Source of the DNA: Vigna angularis
Taxonomy: Eukaryota > Streptophyta > Magnoliopsida > Fabales > Fabaceae
Direction of reading: 5' to 3'
NCBI RefSeq assembly: GCF_016808095.1
Contig: NC_068974.1
Coordinates: 1,054,001-1,118,000 of the forward strand
DNA: 64,000 nt
Part shown: piece by piece, positions 13,091 through 25,400 of the stretch
Layout: every line of letters starts with the position of its first letter
Numbering within the stretch: the first letter of the stretch is position 1
Notes under the pieces: generated by a model
Database searches by the model: none
What the model was told of the DNA's origin: nothing
The model's input: only the letters and a program-made list of their open reading frames with translations
Position numbers and translations under genes: made by a program

Positions 13091-14393
13091 ACTAGTTTTA
13101 TTTTAGTTGATTCTAACACTCCCTCACGTCAAAGTATGTATACTCATTTCGAGTGTGAAAATAAATATTAGTGGATGATTGCATAACAGTCAAATATTAA
13201 GTGGAATAAATATTAACAATGATTTTGATACCATTACAAAAAATAGACTATAAACATAACTTAATTTTATAAAATCGACTTATAAAATAAGATTTGTATT
13301 ATATACTTGTATTATATGATTTTCTGGTTAGAAACAAACAAGACGATCAACTATATATAAATGAAACGAATCAAGCTGCTTAAGATCGAATGACTAAGAA
13401 GTCAGATTAAAAGGTCATATAACAAAAGGATTATCCCTAATGTTAAACAACATAAAGTAAAATATGATTATCCCAATTGGACCATAATTAACTTAGGCGG
13501 TTGTTAATCAAGTATCCCGCCAAAATTTATAAATATAAATATAAAATAAGAGGTAGATGATTTTGCATTTACTGTACCATTAATACTTGAGCTATATCAT
13601 CATAATACTTTCTACCGAAAACCTCCAAGTTTAACAAGCGGGGTTACATAAACACGAACGTTAGACTCTTTATAACCTATACAATAATGAACCGTTAACT
13701 TAGATCTCACTTATAAAACAATAATCTAAATTTATTTTATTTTTTATTTTTAATTGATGTGATCAACCAAAATTTTCTCATTCTATAATCATATAATGAA
13801 TGAAAATATGATTGAACAGTTTCATCAAAGTTTTCTTTTTACCCATTTTCACGTACTGAAAATCATTCCAAAAGTGTCCATTAATGGCTTTAAAATAATT
13901 GAAGTGAATTAATTTGCGTATGCCCGTGTTTTCAGGCATTCTGCAAAAACACATGGCTGTCGAATTCAATTTTAATACTCTTTTTCTGCAATTCAAATTT
14001 ATGCCCACTTCTCAAACATTCAACATTTATGGGTTTTTTTAGTGTTATATGATTTTCAGTAAAAATAATATGCCATTATCAATTTATATTATTATTAACT
14101 CATAAAAATAAATCTTATTTTTATGACAATAAAAAACAATAAAATTATTATTATTATTATAAAATTAAATTAATTTTATAATTTTATTATAAATAATTTT
14201 TATTTATTTTGTAACTAATTTTATAATTAAAAAGGTAATTTAAAAGATGTAAAATTGAAAAGACGGATAAATTTTAAAAATAATCACTTCTTTTATTTTA
14301 AACTATTTATTTTAATTTAAAAAGTATTTAAAAGGTAAGACGAGAAAATAAATGTCAGAATGATCCAAGTTGGATAGAGAAAAGGATGCTCAT

Positions 14394-15151
14394 AGCTTAG
14401 AAATATCTTAATTTTTTAGAATTTGATGAAGAGAAGACAAGCATCTGTCTTATGACAAATGGATACTTGTTAGATGACTCTGACGAAAAGGTAGATTTCA
14501 TTAACTTACACCCTATAATTGAAGCGTATTATGTGTTGTTATCAAATTCATTCAACTTGTTAGATGACTCTAACGAAGAGGTAGATTTCACTATCTTACA
14601 CCCTATAATTGAAGCGTATTATGTGTTGTCATCAAATTCATTCAAGTTGTCAGAAGGGTTCATGAAAACCAAAAAACCAAATAATGATCTTTTAAAAGAA
14701 ATTAATTTTCTGAAAAAGGCATCAACATATAATGATGTTAATAGCCTTAAACAAAAGGTCACTAGTTTGGAAGAAAAACTAAAACTTTTGAAAAGAGAGA
14801 ATGAAAATCTAGGTTTAAAGAATAAAAAGCTTGTAGAAACATTGTCATTGCTAAGGAAACATGTTGAACTCCTCAAACAGAAAATGTCACTTTGGATAAA
14901 GTGTTAGAAAGAATGTTTGAAGGAAACAAACATTTGGATCTACTCATCAAAGGGTGTAAACATTCTTCTAACAAACAAGGATTATGATTTATAGGTGAAG
15001 TAAACAATAGTATGTCTAGACCTAGGAGAAACTATTCTAACAAATTCAGAGAGAAAGTCTCAAGCACCTCAAATCATGCATAACTCCAAAAAGGGAAGTA
15101 TACACAACACTAATAAAACTGGATCCAAAACCATATGGGTGCCTGATACGC
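14394..15151 (+). pseudogene. copia gag remnant with coiled coil
   Basis: The open part is 14452-14907 (151 aa). Residues about 5-64 are two copies of a 30-residue unit (see 14466-14645). After that comes a Leu/Lys/Glu heptad-like stretch typical of a coiled coil. Homologous-looking sequence continues beyond the stop in other frames: 'RMFEGNKHLDLLIKG' near 14911, then a basic region, then a WVP motif near 15138, where copia polyproteins normally continue to protease. Broken by at least two stops. In an active element Gag would package the RNA into virus-like particles. Confidence 0.75.
14466..14645 (+). repeat. 90-bp tandem duplication inside gag
   Basis: Two adjacent 90-bp copies (14466-14555 and 14556-14645), each starting 'cttgttagatgactct'. 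They differ at only a handful of positions and are in frame, so the predicted protein carries two 30-residue copies. Confidence 0.93.
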
Positions 15152-16717
15152 TGTCGTTGAAGCTATCAAATTAATACTACTTTTCAAGGCAACTTCAATA
15201 TTACCAAGTAATATTCAAGAAAGTAGACAAGGTTAAAGTAACCCTGAGTCGTCTCCCAATAAATACGGAATTGCTTTTCAATATTTGACTCTTATAAATG
15301 CTATGCAATGCTCAAGAATAAAAGTGAGAAACTATGCTAGTGAAGTTAATGTTTGAAGAAGGTTGAGTATCAAATGGGAAACCTATAAACAATTATGATG
15401 AAATAGGATAATTCCACTATTTTTTCAAGATAGATTCCTCATCGGTTATCTACATATTATTGTTTGGGTTTCAAATTAATTAAATTACATTCTTAATTAA
15501 TTTGAGAGCGATCTCACAATCAATCAAAGTAGATTCTCAATCAAATGCAAAACCTTTCTAGATTATTCACAATGAATTCAACCAAAGTACATTCTCAATC
15601 AAATCCTATTGTGTTTAATCATGTTTATTCTTTAATCTCCTAACCAAATTAAAAGCTAATTAATCAAAGTAAATTCTCAATTAATTATAGTTGAAATTAT
15701 TACCACCAACCAAGTACATTCTCAATTAATATAAAAAACCTCGTTTAATCACATGAAAGTTCCTAAATTCAACCAAAGTAAATTCTCAATCAAACCTAGA
15801 AACCCTTGAACTCATATGATCAATATGCATGTAGATTCAAACATCTTATGATGCAAAAATCATTACTTTTAATATGATTCAGAGATGAAAGACATAGAAG
15901 AATGATACCCAAATCAATAATGAAAAGGAACAAATACATTAATTCAAGTTAACCTCAGAATCCATAATGAAATTACAGTGAATAGCCCTAGAAGCTTAGG
16001 TCTCCATGAATGGAGTGAAACACATGGTAAAATAAAAGTGAGAGGAGTGGTGAATGATGGCTTTCAATGAAGGGGTTTGAGAATGAATGAATTGTGATTT
16101 CTGCCTCCCCTAGGTCTCTTTATATAGGGCTTGGACTTTGAGTATTCTGTTGATAAGATCTTTTATCTTATATGTAATATCTTCCAAATATTCAACAGAA
16201 TTAATCAGGTTTTGAGAATCATTGATAATATCTTTCCTAGATTCAAAAAGATTTGGCAAATATTATCTTTTGATATTTATTGATATAGTTAAATAAGGTA
16301 ATTATTTAATAATATCATATAAAATATCTTAAGATATATTTTCTCCGAATTATCTTTTAAAATATCTAACATATTTAAACTTGCTCAAAATTACATTTCA
16401 ACCCTTTTTATTTTATTTAAAATTGCACAAAAGTCCAGAGTTTTTCTCTAATTGCACTTTAGCCATTTCTTTCTTTTCAAAATTGCATAGGAGCCCTGAA
16501 TTGACCAGATTGGACCAACTTTGACCATTCAATTTCTTGCTTTAAATGAATAAAATTCTAACTTCAGTTGCACAATTAAATATTAGAACATCCAAAATAA
16601 TTTATGCAACTAAGAATAACATTTTAAGCATCTTTAATTCCCAAACCCAATAAATCCAATCGTCACAAATTCACTTTAAATAAATCATTTAAGCATAACC
16701 ACAAACATAAGCCAACA
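15152..16717 (-). mobile_element. Non-coding TG...CA repeat inserted in the copia element (family X)
   Basis: It separates gag from reverse transcriptase. On the minus strand it begins TGTTGGCTTATG and ends near CAACGACA, so it has LTR-like TG...CA ends, but no target duplication is visible. It shares landmarks, in the same order, with the 44.0-45.4 kb repeat: an 'aagtaat'/'cgtctcccaat' block near one end, a run of short related modules, and the core palindrome 'ctccatgaatggag' at 16002-16015. No coding capacity. It could be a solo LTR of an unrecognised retrotransposon or a non-autonomous element. Confidence 0.6.
15480..15810 (+). repeat. Degenerate short-module array
   Basis: A module reading roughly 'caaagtanattctcaat' occurs at least five times at irregular spacing (near 15524, 15583, 15666, 15710 and 15776), alternating with 'caattaatt' and 'aatcaaa' words. 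It lies inside the family X repeat. Confidence 0.75.
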
Positions 16718-17645
16718 ACTTTTATCTCTCAAGTGGAACTTTCCAATATAAATGAAGCTCTAGAGAACGACTCATGGGTAGAAGCCATGGAAGAGGAACT
16801 CGAGTAATTCCAGACAAATGATGTTTAACAGCTAGTGGAATTACTAAAAAAAAAAAAGAATGTCATTGGTGAAAAATGGATATTTCGCAACAAGTTGGAT
16901 GAAGATGGAAAAGTTGTTTTAAACAAGGCCAAACTAGTTGCCAAAGGATATTCACAACATGAAGGTATATATCGAAACATTTTCTCCTGTTGTAAGGTTA
17001 GAAATTATTAGAATATTATTATCCTTTGCTGCTTTTCGTAAAATAAAACTATATCAAATGAATGTGAAAATTGGATTTTTGAATGATGTAATTAAGGAAG
17101 AAGTATATGTAGAGCAACCTTCAGGCTTTGAGTGTTCTGTCTATCCAAATCATGTTTTCAAACTGAATAGAGTGTTATATGGTTTAAAGCAAGCTCCTAG
17201 AGCTTGGTATGAATGCTTAAGCTCATTCCTTGTTAAAAATGATTTTACAAGAGGAAACGTAGACACAACACTATTCTACAGGTTTGTCAACCATGATTTA
17301 CTTATAGTTCAAATTTTTGTTGATGATATCATTTTCGGTGCTACTCACGAAGATCTTTGCCAAGATTTGTCCAAGATGATGCAGGATGAATTTGAAATGA
17401 GCATGATGAGTGAACTAAGATTCTTTCTTGAGATGCAAATTAAAGAAGAGGCAGACACTATATATGTGTGTCAGACAAAATATGTCAAGGAGCTACTTAA
17501 AAAGTTCGAGTTGGAAAATGCTAAGGAGATGAAGACTCTAATGCACCCAATTACTAGTCATGGGCTAGATGAAAGCTTAACCAAACTTGATAATACAATC
17601 TACAAACAAATGATAGATTCACTTTTTCTATCTTACAACGTCTAG
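16718..17645 (+). pseudogene. copia reverse transcriptase remnant
   Basis: It begins with the pre-RT segment (near 16770, words like 'EALENDSWVEAMEEEL') followed by stops, then 'GEKWIFRNKLDEDGK'. A small deletion near 16960 shifts the frame; the main open part is 16938-17645. Visible RT landmarks are 'VEQPSGFE', 'LYGLKQAPRAWYE' and the catalytic box, here FVDD instead of the usual YVDD, near 17320. 'DEFEMSMMSELRFFLEMQIK' follows. The frame breaks again near 17640 before the RNase H part. Non-functional. Confidence 0.9.
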
Positions 17646-18112
17646 ACCTGATATCATGTATTATATATGCTTATGCGCTAGATTTCAATCAGACCCTAGA
17701 GAAACCCATATAACTGTTGTCAAATGAATCTTTCGCTATCTTATTTAAATAATTAATCTTGGTCTATGCTTTAAAGGTAGAGAAGAGTATATGCTACATA
17801 GATATTATGATGCTGATTATGTCGGAGAGAAGATCAAAAGAAAAAATACAAGTGGAGGATGCCTCTTCTTAGGAGGAAACATAGTCTCATGGTCTAGCAA
17901 GAAGCAAGGAACAATTACTTTATCAACCACAGAGGCAAAATACATATCAGTTGCAAGTTGTTGATCACAAATTCTATGGATCAAATATCAACTAGAAGAT
18001 TATGGTCATCAATATAGTATGATTCATATTCTTTGTGAAAACAAAACTACTATTAGTTTATCTAAAAATCACATTCTGCATCCAAGGGCTAAATACATTG
18101 AAATATAAACAC
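17646..18112 (+). pseudogene. copia RNase H remnant
   Basis: It continues from the RT fragment with 'RPDIMYYICLCARFQSDPRE', then 'DADYVGEKIKRKNTSGGCLF', 'SWSSKKQ' and 'LSTTEAKYISVASC'. Three or more in-frame stops are present. The sequence ends abruptly after the 'HPRAKYIEI' equivalent; the expected C-terminal portion and 3' LTR are absent. Confidence 0.85.
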
Positions 18113-18125
18113 ATCTAGGTATTAG

Positions 18126-19069
18126 ACTTAGGTGGAGTTTGCATATAGAGGGAGCTAAGCTGGGAGCTAGCATTTAAGAACTTGGAGTTAGAAAAATAGA
18201 GAGCATTCATCCATTCATATAAACATGTTTACTTAATGAAATATGAAATATTCTTAATACTCTAAATTTATTTTACATGCTCTAATACTTATGTGTATAT
18301 TGCTCTAATATTTCTTGAATATGATATTTCAAAATGAATTGATATGTTGAGAAAATGAAATTGTTAAATGATATGATTAAAGGCTCTAAAATTTCTCTAA
18401 TATTACCAAAAATATATGTCTTTAATGGTTATGTATAACTTATGGAAGTTATACATCATCTGAAATGTTGGATAAAACCTACATAATACTACTAAAGTGT
18501 TTTCAATTAAGTATTGCTCTGATACATACTTAAATGCTATGCAAAATATATTGATTGAATGCCAAAATCTCCTTTGATACAAACATGAAATGTTTGCTCT
18601 GATATGCGCTAAAATTATGATTAGACAAAACAGGTTAAGATAAAATTTAACACGTCAAACACAAAGATAGTATCTAAAAAGAAAATTTTCCCTAATACAG
18701 TAATATTGAAAATATCATCAAGAAATATACTATGAATGTCTGATACACTTACTTTGAAAATTAATCATGTAGTTTAGCATGAGTATTTGTTAAACATAAA
18801 AAATAAAAGAAATTGTTAAGACAAGAAAAGAACATTGTCTAAGATAATATTTACTAAGACTAATTGAGTCTAGACAAGGAAAGCCTAGATGAAAAATAGG
18901 AATAAATAAGCTAACTCAAAATGAGAACAAATCATGAGATGATTTGAGCATTATCTAGAACCCCACCAATAAGCATCCGATGAGAAGTGATACAAGAATA
19001 AGTTCCTTGAGAAATATCGTCTAAGCCCAATGCTTAACTTAAGGTTTAGAGGGTTCATATTTAACAATG
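18126..19069. other. Repeat-like non-coding sequence after the copia fragment
   Basis: No coding region. The words 'tgctctaata' and 'tgctctgata' recur (near 18279, 18302, 18514 and 18595). This may be a decayed 3' untranslated or LTR part of the neighbouring element; that is inference. Confidence 0.5.
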
Positions 19070-19200
19070 TCACTAGTGTTATGTGTGACGAGTAGGGAGA
19101 AACTATAAATCATCTATTATTTACCTGTAAATTGGCTGCCAAAATATGAAATATGTGCTATAAATGGATTGAGAATTTGGGGTAAACTATAATTAGATTC
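19070..19200 (+). pseudogene. LINE reverse-transcriptase C-terminal zinc-binding remnant
   Basis: One frame reads VMCDE, stop, then GETINHLLFTCKLAAKI, stop, then NMCYKWIENLG. The spacing of C..C, INHL, C and the tryptophan region matches the zf-RVT region at the C-terminus of plant L1-type LINE ORF2 proteins. Only about 40 codons are recognisable, with two stops; flanking parts cannot be assigned with confidence. Confidence 0.65.
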
Positions 19201-19606
19201 AAGCATGTTTTTAACATTTCCTTCTATTGGACCTAAATCACAAAGGGGACCTAAATAACAGTAATTAGGTCTAACAAAATTAGGCTATGATTAGGTTAAC
19301 TTTAATCAGAAACCCAATAAAGAAACCTCTAAATGCAAGTGAAAGATATAATTATTGAAATTTTTGTGATGTATTTATTACAACATTAATTATTGAACGG
19401 ATCAAATGCATACTAATTTAAGCATCAAAATACATTTAACAGATACATCGGATTAGTTAGAGAATTTGAACAATAAGAAAAAGAACTCAAGAGTGAAAAT
19501 AATTACTTGAAGTGAATACTCAATCCTGTACACTTGAAACAAGCACAAATTTCTATATAGTTTACATATTTAATTTTTGTTTAATTTAAAATAAGATTAA
19601 TAACCT

Positions 19607-19609
<3 letters not shown>

Positions 19610-19671
<62 letters not shown>

Positions 19672-19676
19672 TATAT
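19610..19676. repeat. (TA)n microsatellite
   Basis: TA dinucleotides with a single interruption ('tacat') near the right end. Confidence 0.96.
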
Positions 19677-22369
19677 TTACAATGGATTTTGGGTTTGTTT
19701 ATAAACATAATCTTCCAATGTGTATATTTAAGAAAAGAAATACTTCTTCTTCTAGAGACCTTTTATGCTTTTTGGTAGATTTATTTTTCACTTATCTACT
19801 ATTAAATTCAATTTGTAAGTTACATTCCACATAGAATTATATAATTTAAGAATAATCGAACAAATTACAAATAAAGTGAAAGCAGGTACATGGGAATATT
19901 TGAAAAATATAAAGAAAAACAATTAAAGTGTATATAATATATAAATTAATAAAAAAATTAAAATAGTGAATTTGTAAGCTACTTAGAATTAAAATTTGTG
20001 AATTTACACAAATTAACTACATATAATTCTCTAAAACTATTGTTAATAATTTTGTCATAGTTTCTGTGTTTCTTTAATCCTCTGTCAATAGCTTTTGTCT
20101 TTGTATATTTGATTTTTTTTGGTTGATACTCTTTGGATTATTTTTTTTATTTTTACATCCTTGGTGAGAAATTATTATTGAATCAAAATAAGTAATGTCA
20201 AAGTTAACTTTATTATATTAAAATAATTAATTGATAAATTGTTGACTGTTTGAAAAATATTCTGTTTGACTCGCAAATAACATAACCGTCATTCAAATTT
20301 TCTCATAGGAATACAAACTCCTAGGTTTCTGTAATCAGTACAACATAAACTATATTATTCATTCATAATTTTCAAAATTCTTTTCAGTTCAAAATTCATT
20401 CTCCATGTTTCGAGGGCACTCGTGCAACATTAATGTATTAAAATATGCTTAGAAAAACTTAAATATTCTTTGCAGACAAAGTTGAAGAAGACTACAAAAT
20501 ATTTTTTAACCTATTATTTCATGTTTCCAATGCCAAGAAGAAGAATTAATGTGTTCTTAGACCTTGGGGTTTTCATCTGCTAAATAAAACCAAGTAATTG
20601 CACGTTCCACACTATTCCCCAAACATTCAATGAATAAACGTACAAGAAAAATATAAACATAGATCCTATCATTTCTGTCTGTGAGTAAAACTATATTATA
20701 AACATTCATCATAGCAAGACCAGTGAAATCAATGTCATAAACTAAAAAAGTCTTAGATAAATGTTTACCATCTTAGCAAATACATATGTATAATTTTTAT
20801 ATATATATTTTTAAATTTAGATTCAAAATTAAAATTCCTTTTTATCCTAAACTTTATATATTTTGATTCTAAATTTAAAAAATAAATTAATATAATTTTT
20901 TTAAACAATGACATTAATTATTTTTTTTGTTAAAATGTTTCATTGAAGTAAAAACTTATTATAACTTAAAACATATTTATAGATTAAACAAACTAGGCTA
21001 AAATAATTATATAAATTCTTTTTAAAATTTAAAGGTATAAAAAGTTTAATAATAATTTTTTTGGTTAAAGTGGAAAAACCAAAAATGTACTTAGTATTTT
21101 TAATAAAACATAAATTCAAAAAACTAAAAATTAATTTCAGTGATACAATAAATACAGATAGACATGACCTTCAGGCGTGCAGATGCAGATGATATTTGAC
21201 ATACACGTATATATTAGATATAAATACATGCAGAGTGAATTAAAACATTTTTTTTAAAATTATAATTAATCAACAGTAACATGTGCATGTATGCCATCTG
21301 CATAAAAAAAGGACAGAAGGGTTTCCAGCATCATAGTGAGCCGAAAATGTTGGTTCTGTGGCAAGATGCTATATTCTCGCTGTTATATCATCCATGTTCC
21401 TCTCAGTTCTTCAGTAATTGCTGACCCCACTGGCCTCCACCACCATCACCACTTAACTTCAAATATGTTAAAGTTATATACTTTTCCAGAAATAATTTGG
21501 AACAATTCACATACAATTAATTATCTTTCAAGACGAGAGATATCAGATTATTAATATCTTAAATACTTCAAATTTTAAACCCTGCACAGCTATGAACAGT
21601 AAATGGAATCACATCAGTAACATTCATTTACATATGATCTGCTACAATGTTAAGGTTTTTGACAAAACCATGATGTCTGTTATGCAGAGATTTAGAAGCC
21701 ATATGATCTTTGTTATCCAAACATTAAGTTTTTTCACCTAAGAAAAAACTCTGGGAACCCAGAAAAAAAAATGAAATTTTATTGTCTGCATTCTCTATGC
21801 AGTTTAAGAGAGTGAAAGTGATGTGTCAATGGATGGAGCTGCAAGAGTGCACAAAACTCGTTGTATAATAAAATGGGCATTATGTGTGTGTGGGATGTTA
21901 TTATTTATTATTATTATTATTATTATTTACTATTATTATATATAATTCTGAAATTTTGATTGAAATTTGGTACAGTGAGGTTGACAGGAGATGAAGCCAT
22001 GCATGGGGATAAGAACAGAATCATGATTGGAACTCACTGTTCACATGCACATACAACGTCATAATTCTCATGTCAGTACATAATTGCTTCACAATTTCCA
22101 GCTGCTGCTAGCTCTTCACTCTTCAGTACTTAAGGGGGAGACACAATCATGGTCCACTTTCACTTTTTTTTTCCCTTTTGGTTAAAATGGTGTGGTATAA
22201 AACAATATGGTAAAAATAATAAAATTAAAAACTGTTATTCTTTGATTAGTTTCATCCAATGATGTTGATCATACACATGAAACAGAGTGGTAAATTTCTA
22301 TAGTGATTGTTAATTAATATGTGTACTTGTTTGGCTAAGGTTTCTGTACCGGTATCTCAACAAAAAAAA

Positions 22370-22375
<6 letters not shown>

Positions 22376-22448
<73 letters not shown>
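22376..22448. repeat. (TA)n microsatellite
   Basis: Uninterrupted TA dinucleotides, about 36 units; the longest in the window. Confidence 0.97.
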
Positions 22449-22451
<3 letters not shown>

Positions 22452-25400
22452 GTGCAAAAACAACCTGCTGCATGGTGCATTCACTTTTATGTTGTTTTGT
22501 TTTTGTCAATTTTCTTTTTCAGGGACAAACACAAAGCTACCTTACCAAAAATAATCCCTAGTTACACATTTACTTTCATATAATGTATACCTGACTTTTA
22601 TGTTTTTATGCTATTGTTAGTTTTTTTTTCAGTGACACAGAAGTTATTTATGTTATCCAGGTGAATTTAATTGCATACATGTGACTTTTAAATTTTTTTT
22701 TTATTGACATAGTTTTGTTCTTCTTCTCGTTTTTATTCCTAGGTGAATTAAAAAATTATCTACTGTTGTAGGCATGTTTTCCACGTTGAATTACATAATA
22801 GTCTTTATATATATATATATTTGATTATGCTTGAAAACTAATTACATCAATTTAGAATGCATATTTCCCCCACAATAATATATATGTAAACACACTAAAC
22901 TTTACAAACTGATGCCTACAAATCTGTACAGATCTTAATAAATTATAAAGAAGTAACTTATAAAAAGTCTTGCAATGTTAATAAACATTTCACCCACATT
23001 TGGTTTATAAGTAACATGAACATAATATAATAATGATAATAATAAAATTTAATATTTCAATAAAATGATTATATATTAATAAAAATAAGTTGATCATTTC
23101 ATGAATATATTTTTTAAATTTTACTATATTAATCAAATCATTCATAAATTTTATAAACTCTTTTTTTAAAATATTCTTTTACTTTTAATTTTTTCTTTTA
23201 GTCTAGATAATTATATTTTCTATTTTCAATAGATATCTAACACTAAACACATTTTCAATACAAACTCAAGTTTTAAATTGTCACATGTAAAATATTGACC
23301 CCTTTCATATTTTCCCTTACTTTAAGAGTATAATGCACCTAGCTATTATTTATAATATCTATATTATAGTAAGTTAACTTTCGTCAACAAAAACTATATA
23401 AGTAGAGACAATTTTGAAATAGATATTTATAGTGGTTAATATAGAATAATATCATTTATAACTTTCTTGTAATTTTTCCTGTAATTTTCTTCTGCTCATT
23501 TACCTATGCATATATATTTTATCCTGTGTCTACTACCATTATAAGTGGGATAATCTTTTGTACTTTCTCTAGCTTGTGATTGTTTCATAGTAAACCTTGA
23601 AAAAAGTTTTAATGGTGTTAACCTTCTCCATGGTTAAATTTGTCAAGGTTTCATCTATTAAAAGAAAAAGAAAATGAAAAAGTAACAAATTTTGTGCATC
23701 GAAGACTACAGCAGACTAAGAACAGTTCGTTTTCTGCCTGCAGACAAACTGGTTATCGCATGTAACTGTATAAACTTCAGTTTGGGTCCCAATTATCCTA
23801 TTGCACAATAAACTTTCTACTGAACTGTCAAATCACACGCAATTTTCTCATAAAAGATTTCTGAATGCCTTCAGAAATAGTTTTTTTACCTACCATTTCT
23901 AATTATTATAATATATATTTTGTAATACAATTCGTATTTATTAAAAAATTTAATATATTTTAATTTTAAAATTTAAAATTTTAAATATAATACTTTTACA
24001 TGGTACAATCAATATAAATTTATATTGTATAACACATAAAAAATTAGTATAATTATATTACAAATATTGTATTTATTCTTTTTAAAATTTAAAAATGAAA
24101 CTTATTAAAGTTTATAAGTTAAAAGTATATTTAAGTATAATTTTTTTAATAATAAAATAAAATGAATAACTTAGACATGTTTAACATGTCTACAAGAAAT
24201 TTTTTTATTGTAACTTCTTAATTCATAAAACCAAACAAAAACTTAACATAAAAAAAAAACTGAACTTACTTTTTCTCCTACGTGTTAAGAACTTAGCCAC
24301 AGACATACAGTCACAAATGCTAAAAAAAAAATATGAAGTGAAAGAAACAAGTGTCTGAATGGCAAAGCTTGTGAGTGCATGGTTCCCCATTCTTTAGACT
24401 GAATTGGACAAAGAATTAAGTTACGAGAATGCAGTTAGAACATTCATTTTCTGATGTTTATATTAAGGTACAAGTGTAAGGTAACAAAACAAGAATACAA
24501 ATCCAAGCATTGCTCTCACAGACTCGTGTAACCTTGTACAATGACCTTGAGTGGTTAACCTTGTCCGGCAAGCTTTGTCACTAAAAAACTCAAGGCCTGC
24601 AATTCTGGCAAGTCATAGAAAAAAATAAATTTAATTTTCAATTTTCTTATGAGAAATTGAATAGAAAGCATCAATGACTGAGCTTAAAAGAGTGGGGGTC
24701 CGGCAGCCATTACACTGATTGATGCAAATTTCTGATTTTGAAATTGCTGCAATGAGGCCAATCAAAAAGACCACCTTGTCAATGCTTTAGATCATCTCAT
24801 TTTCCATCTCAATAATATTACTTCAATTATAATCTTTCAGTGTTGAAAGAAGAGTTTGATCTTGATTGAAAATTTTGGATCAAACAAAAAAATTGAAATA
24901 ATTTTTTTTGAAAAGTCAAAATATATATAATTTAAATAAATATCTGATATTACTTGGAAGTAATTTCAATTTTTAATATTTTTAATCAAAGTTTAAATTT
25001 TTAATTATGATTGTAATTGTAAATAAGAGAAAATTTAGATACTATATAAAAAAAAATGAAACTTTATGGTCTAAAAACTTATAAAAATATAAAAAATTAT
25101 ACTTTTATTCCTGTGTAAGTTTTCTCCCCTTGTAGTTCCTTCATATCATGTATGATTATAACATTAATACGACACACAGATATGTGATGAGCTAATTTTT
25201 CAAACGATTATGAATTTAATTTTTCAAACACACATATACATCTTTTATATCACCACACATTCTCATATTTTGATAACATTATAATGAGATACATTTTTAA
25301 TTGAAATAATGATGATAACAACAAATTACATCTTATTCATAATCCAAAAATATAAATCTTACACTACATCTATTAAATTTATCTTATTAGAGATTAAAAT

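Larger units (their letters stand above)
10068..14355. other. Gene-free intergenic region
   Basis: Strongly AT-rich sequence without recognisable genes. It holds two (TA)n tracts. The open frame at 13778-14008 on minus has no recognisable domain and is treated as chance. Confidence 0.65.
14360..18125 (+). mobile_element. Dead Ty1/copia retrotransposon with its middle replaced
   Basis: The order is gag remnant (about 14360-15151), unrelated repeat (15152-16717), then reverse transcriptase and RNase H remnants (16718-18112). Protease and integrase are missing. Coiled-coil gag and the style of the pol fragments resemble Sirevirus-like copia elements, but the clade is inference. No LTR, primer-binding site or target duplication could be placed at either end, so this is an internal fragment. 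Several stops and frameshifts make it non-functional. Confidence 0.85.

Noticed and set aside
14619..14876. 85-codon minus-strand frame over the copia gag.
   Set aside because: Antisense shadow of the gag coiled-coil region.
21970..22135. Possible miR156-like hairpin: 'ttgacaggagatgaagcc' with a partly complementary 'gctcttcactcttcagta' about 120 bases later.
   Set aside because: The match to the conserved miR156 family is poor after the first seven bases or so, and pairing between arms has too many mismatches for a plant miRNA precursor. Folding and small-RNA data would be needed.
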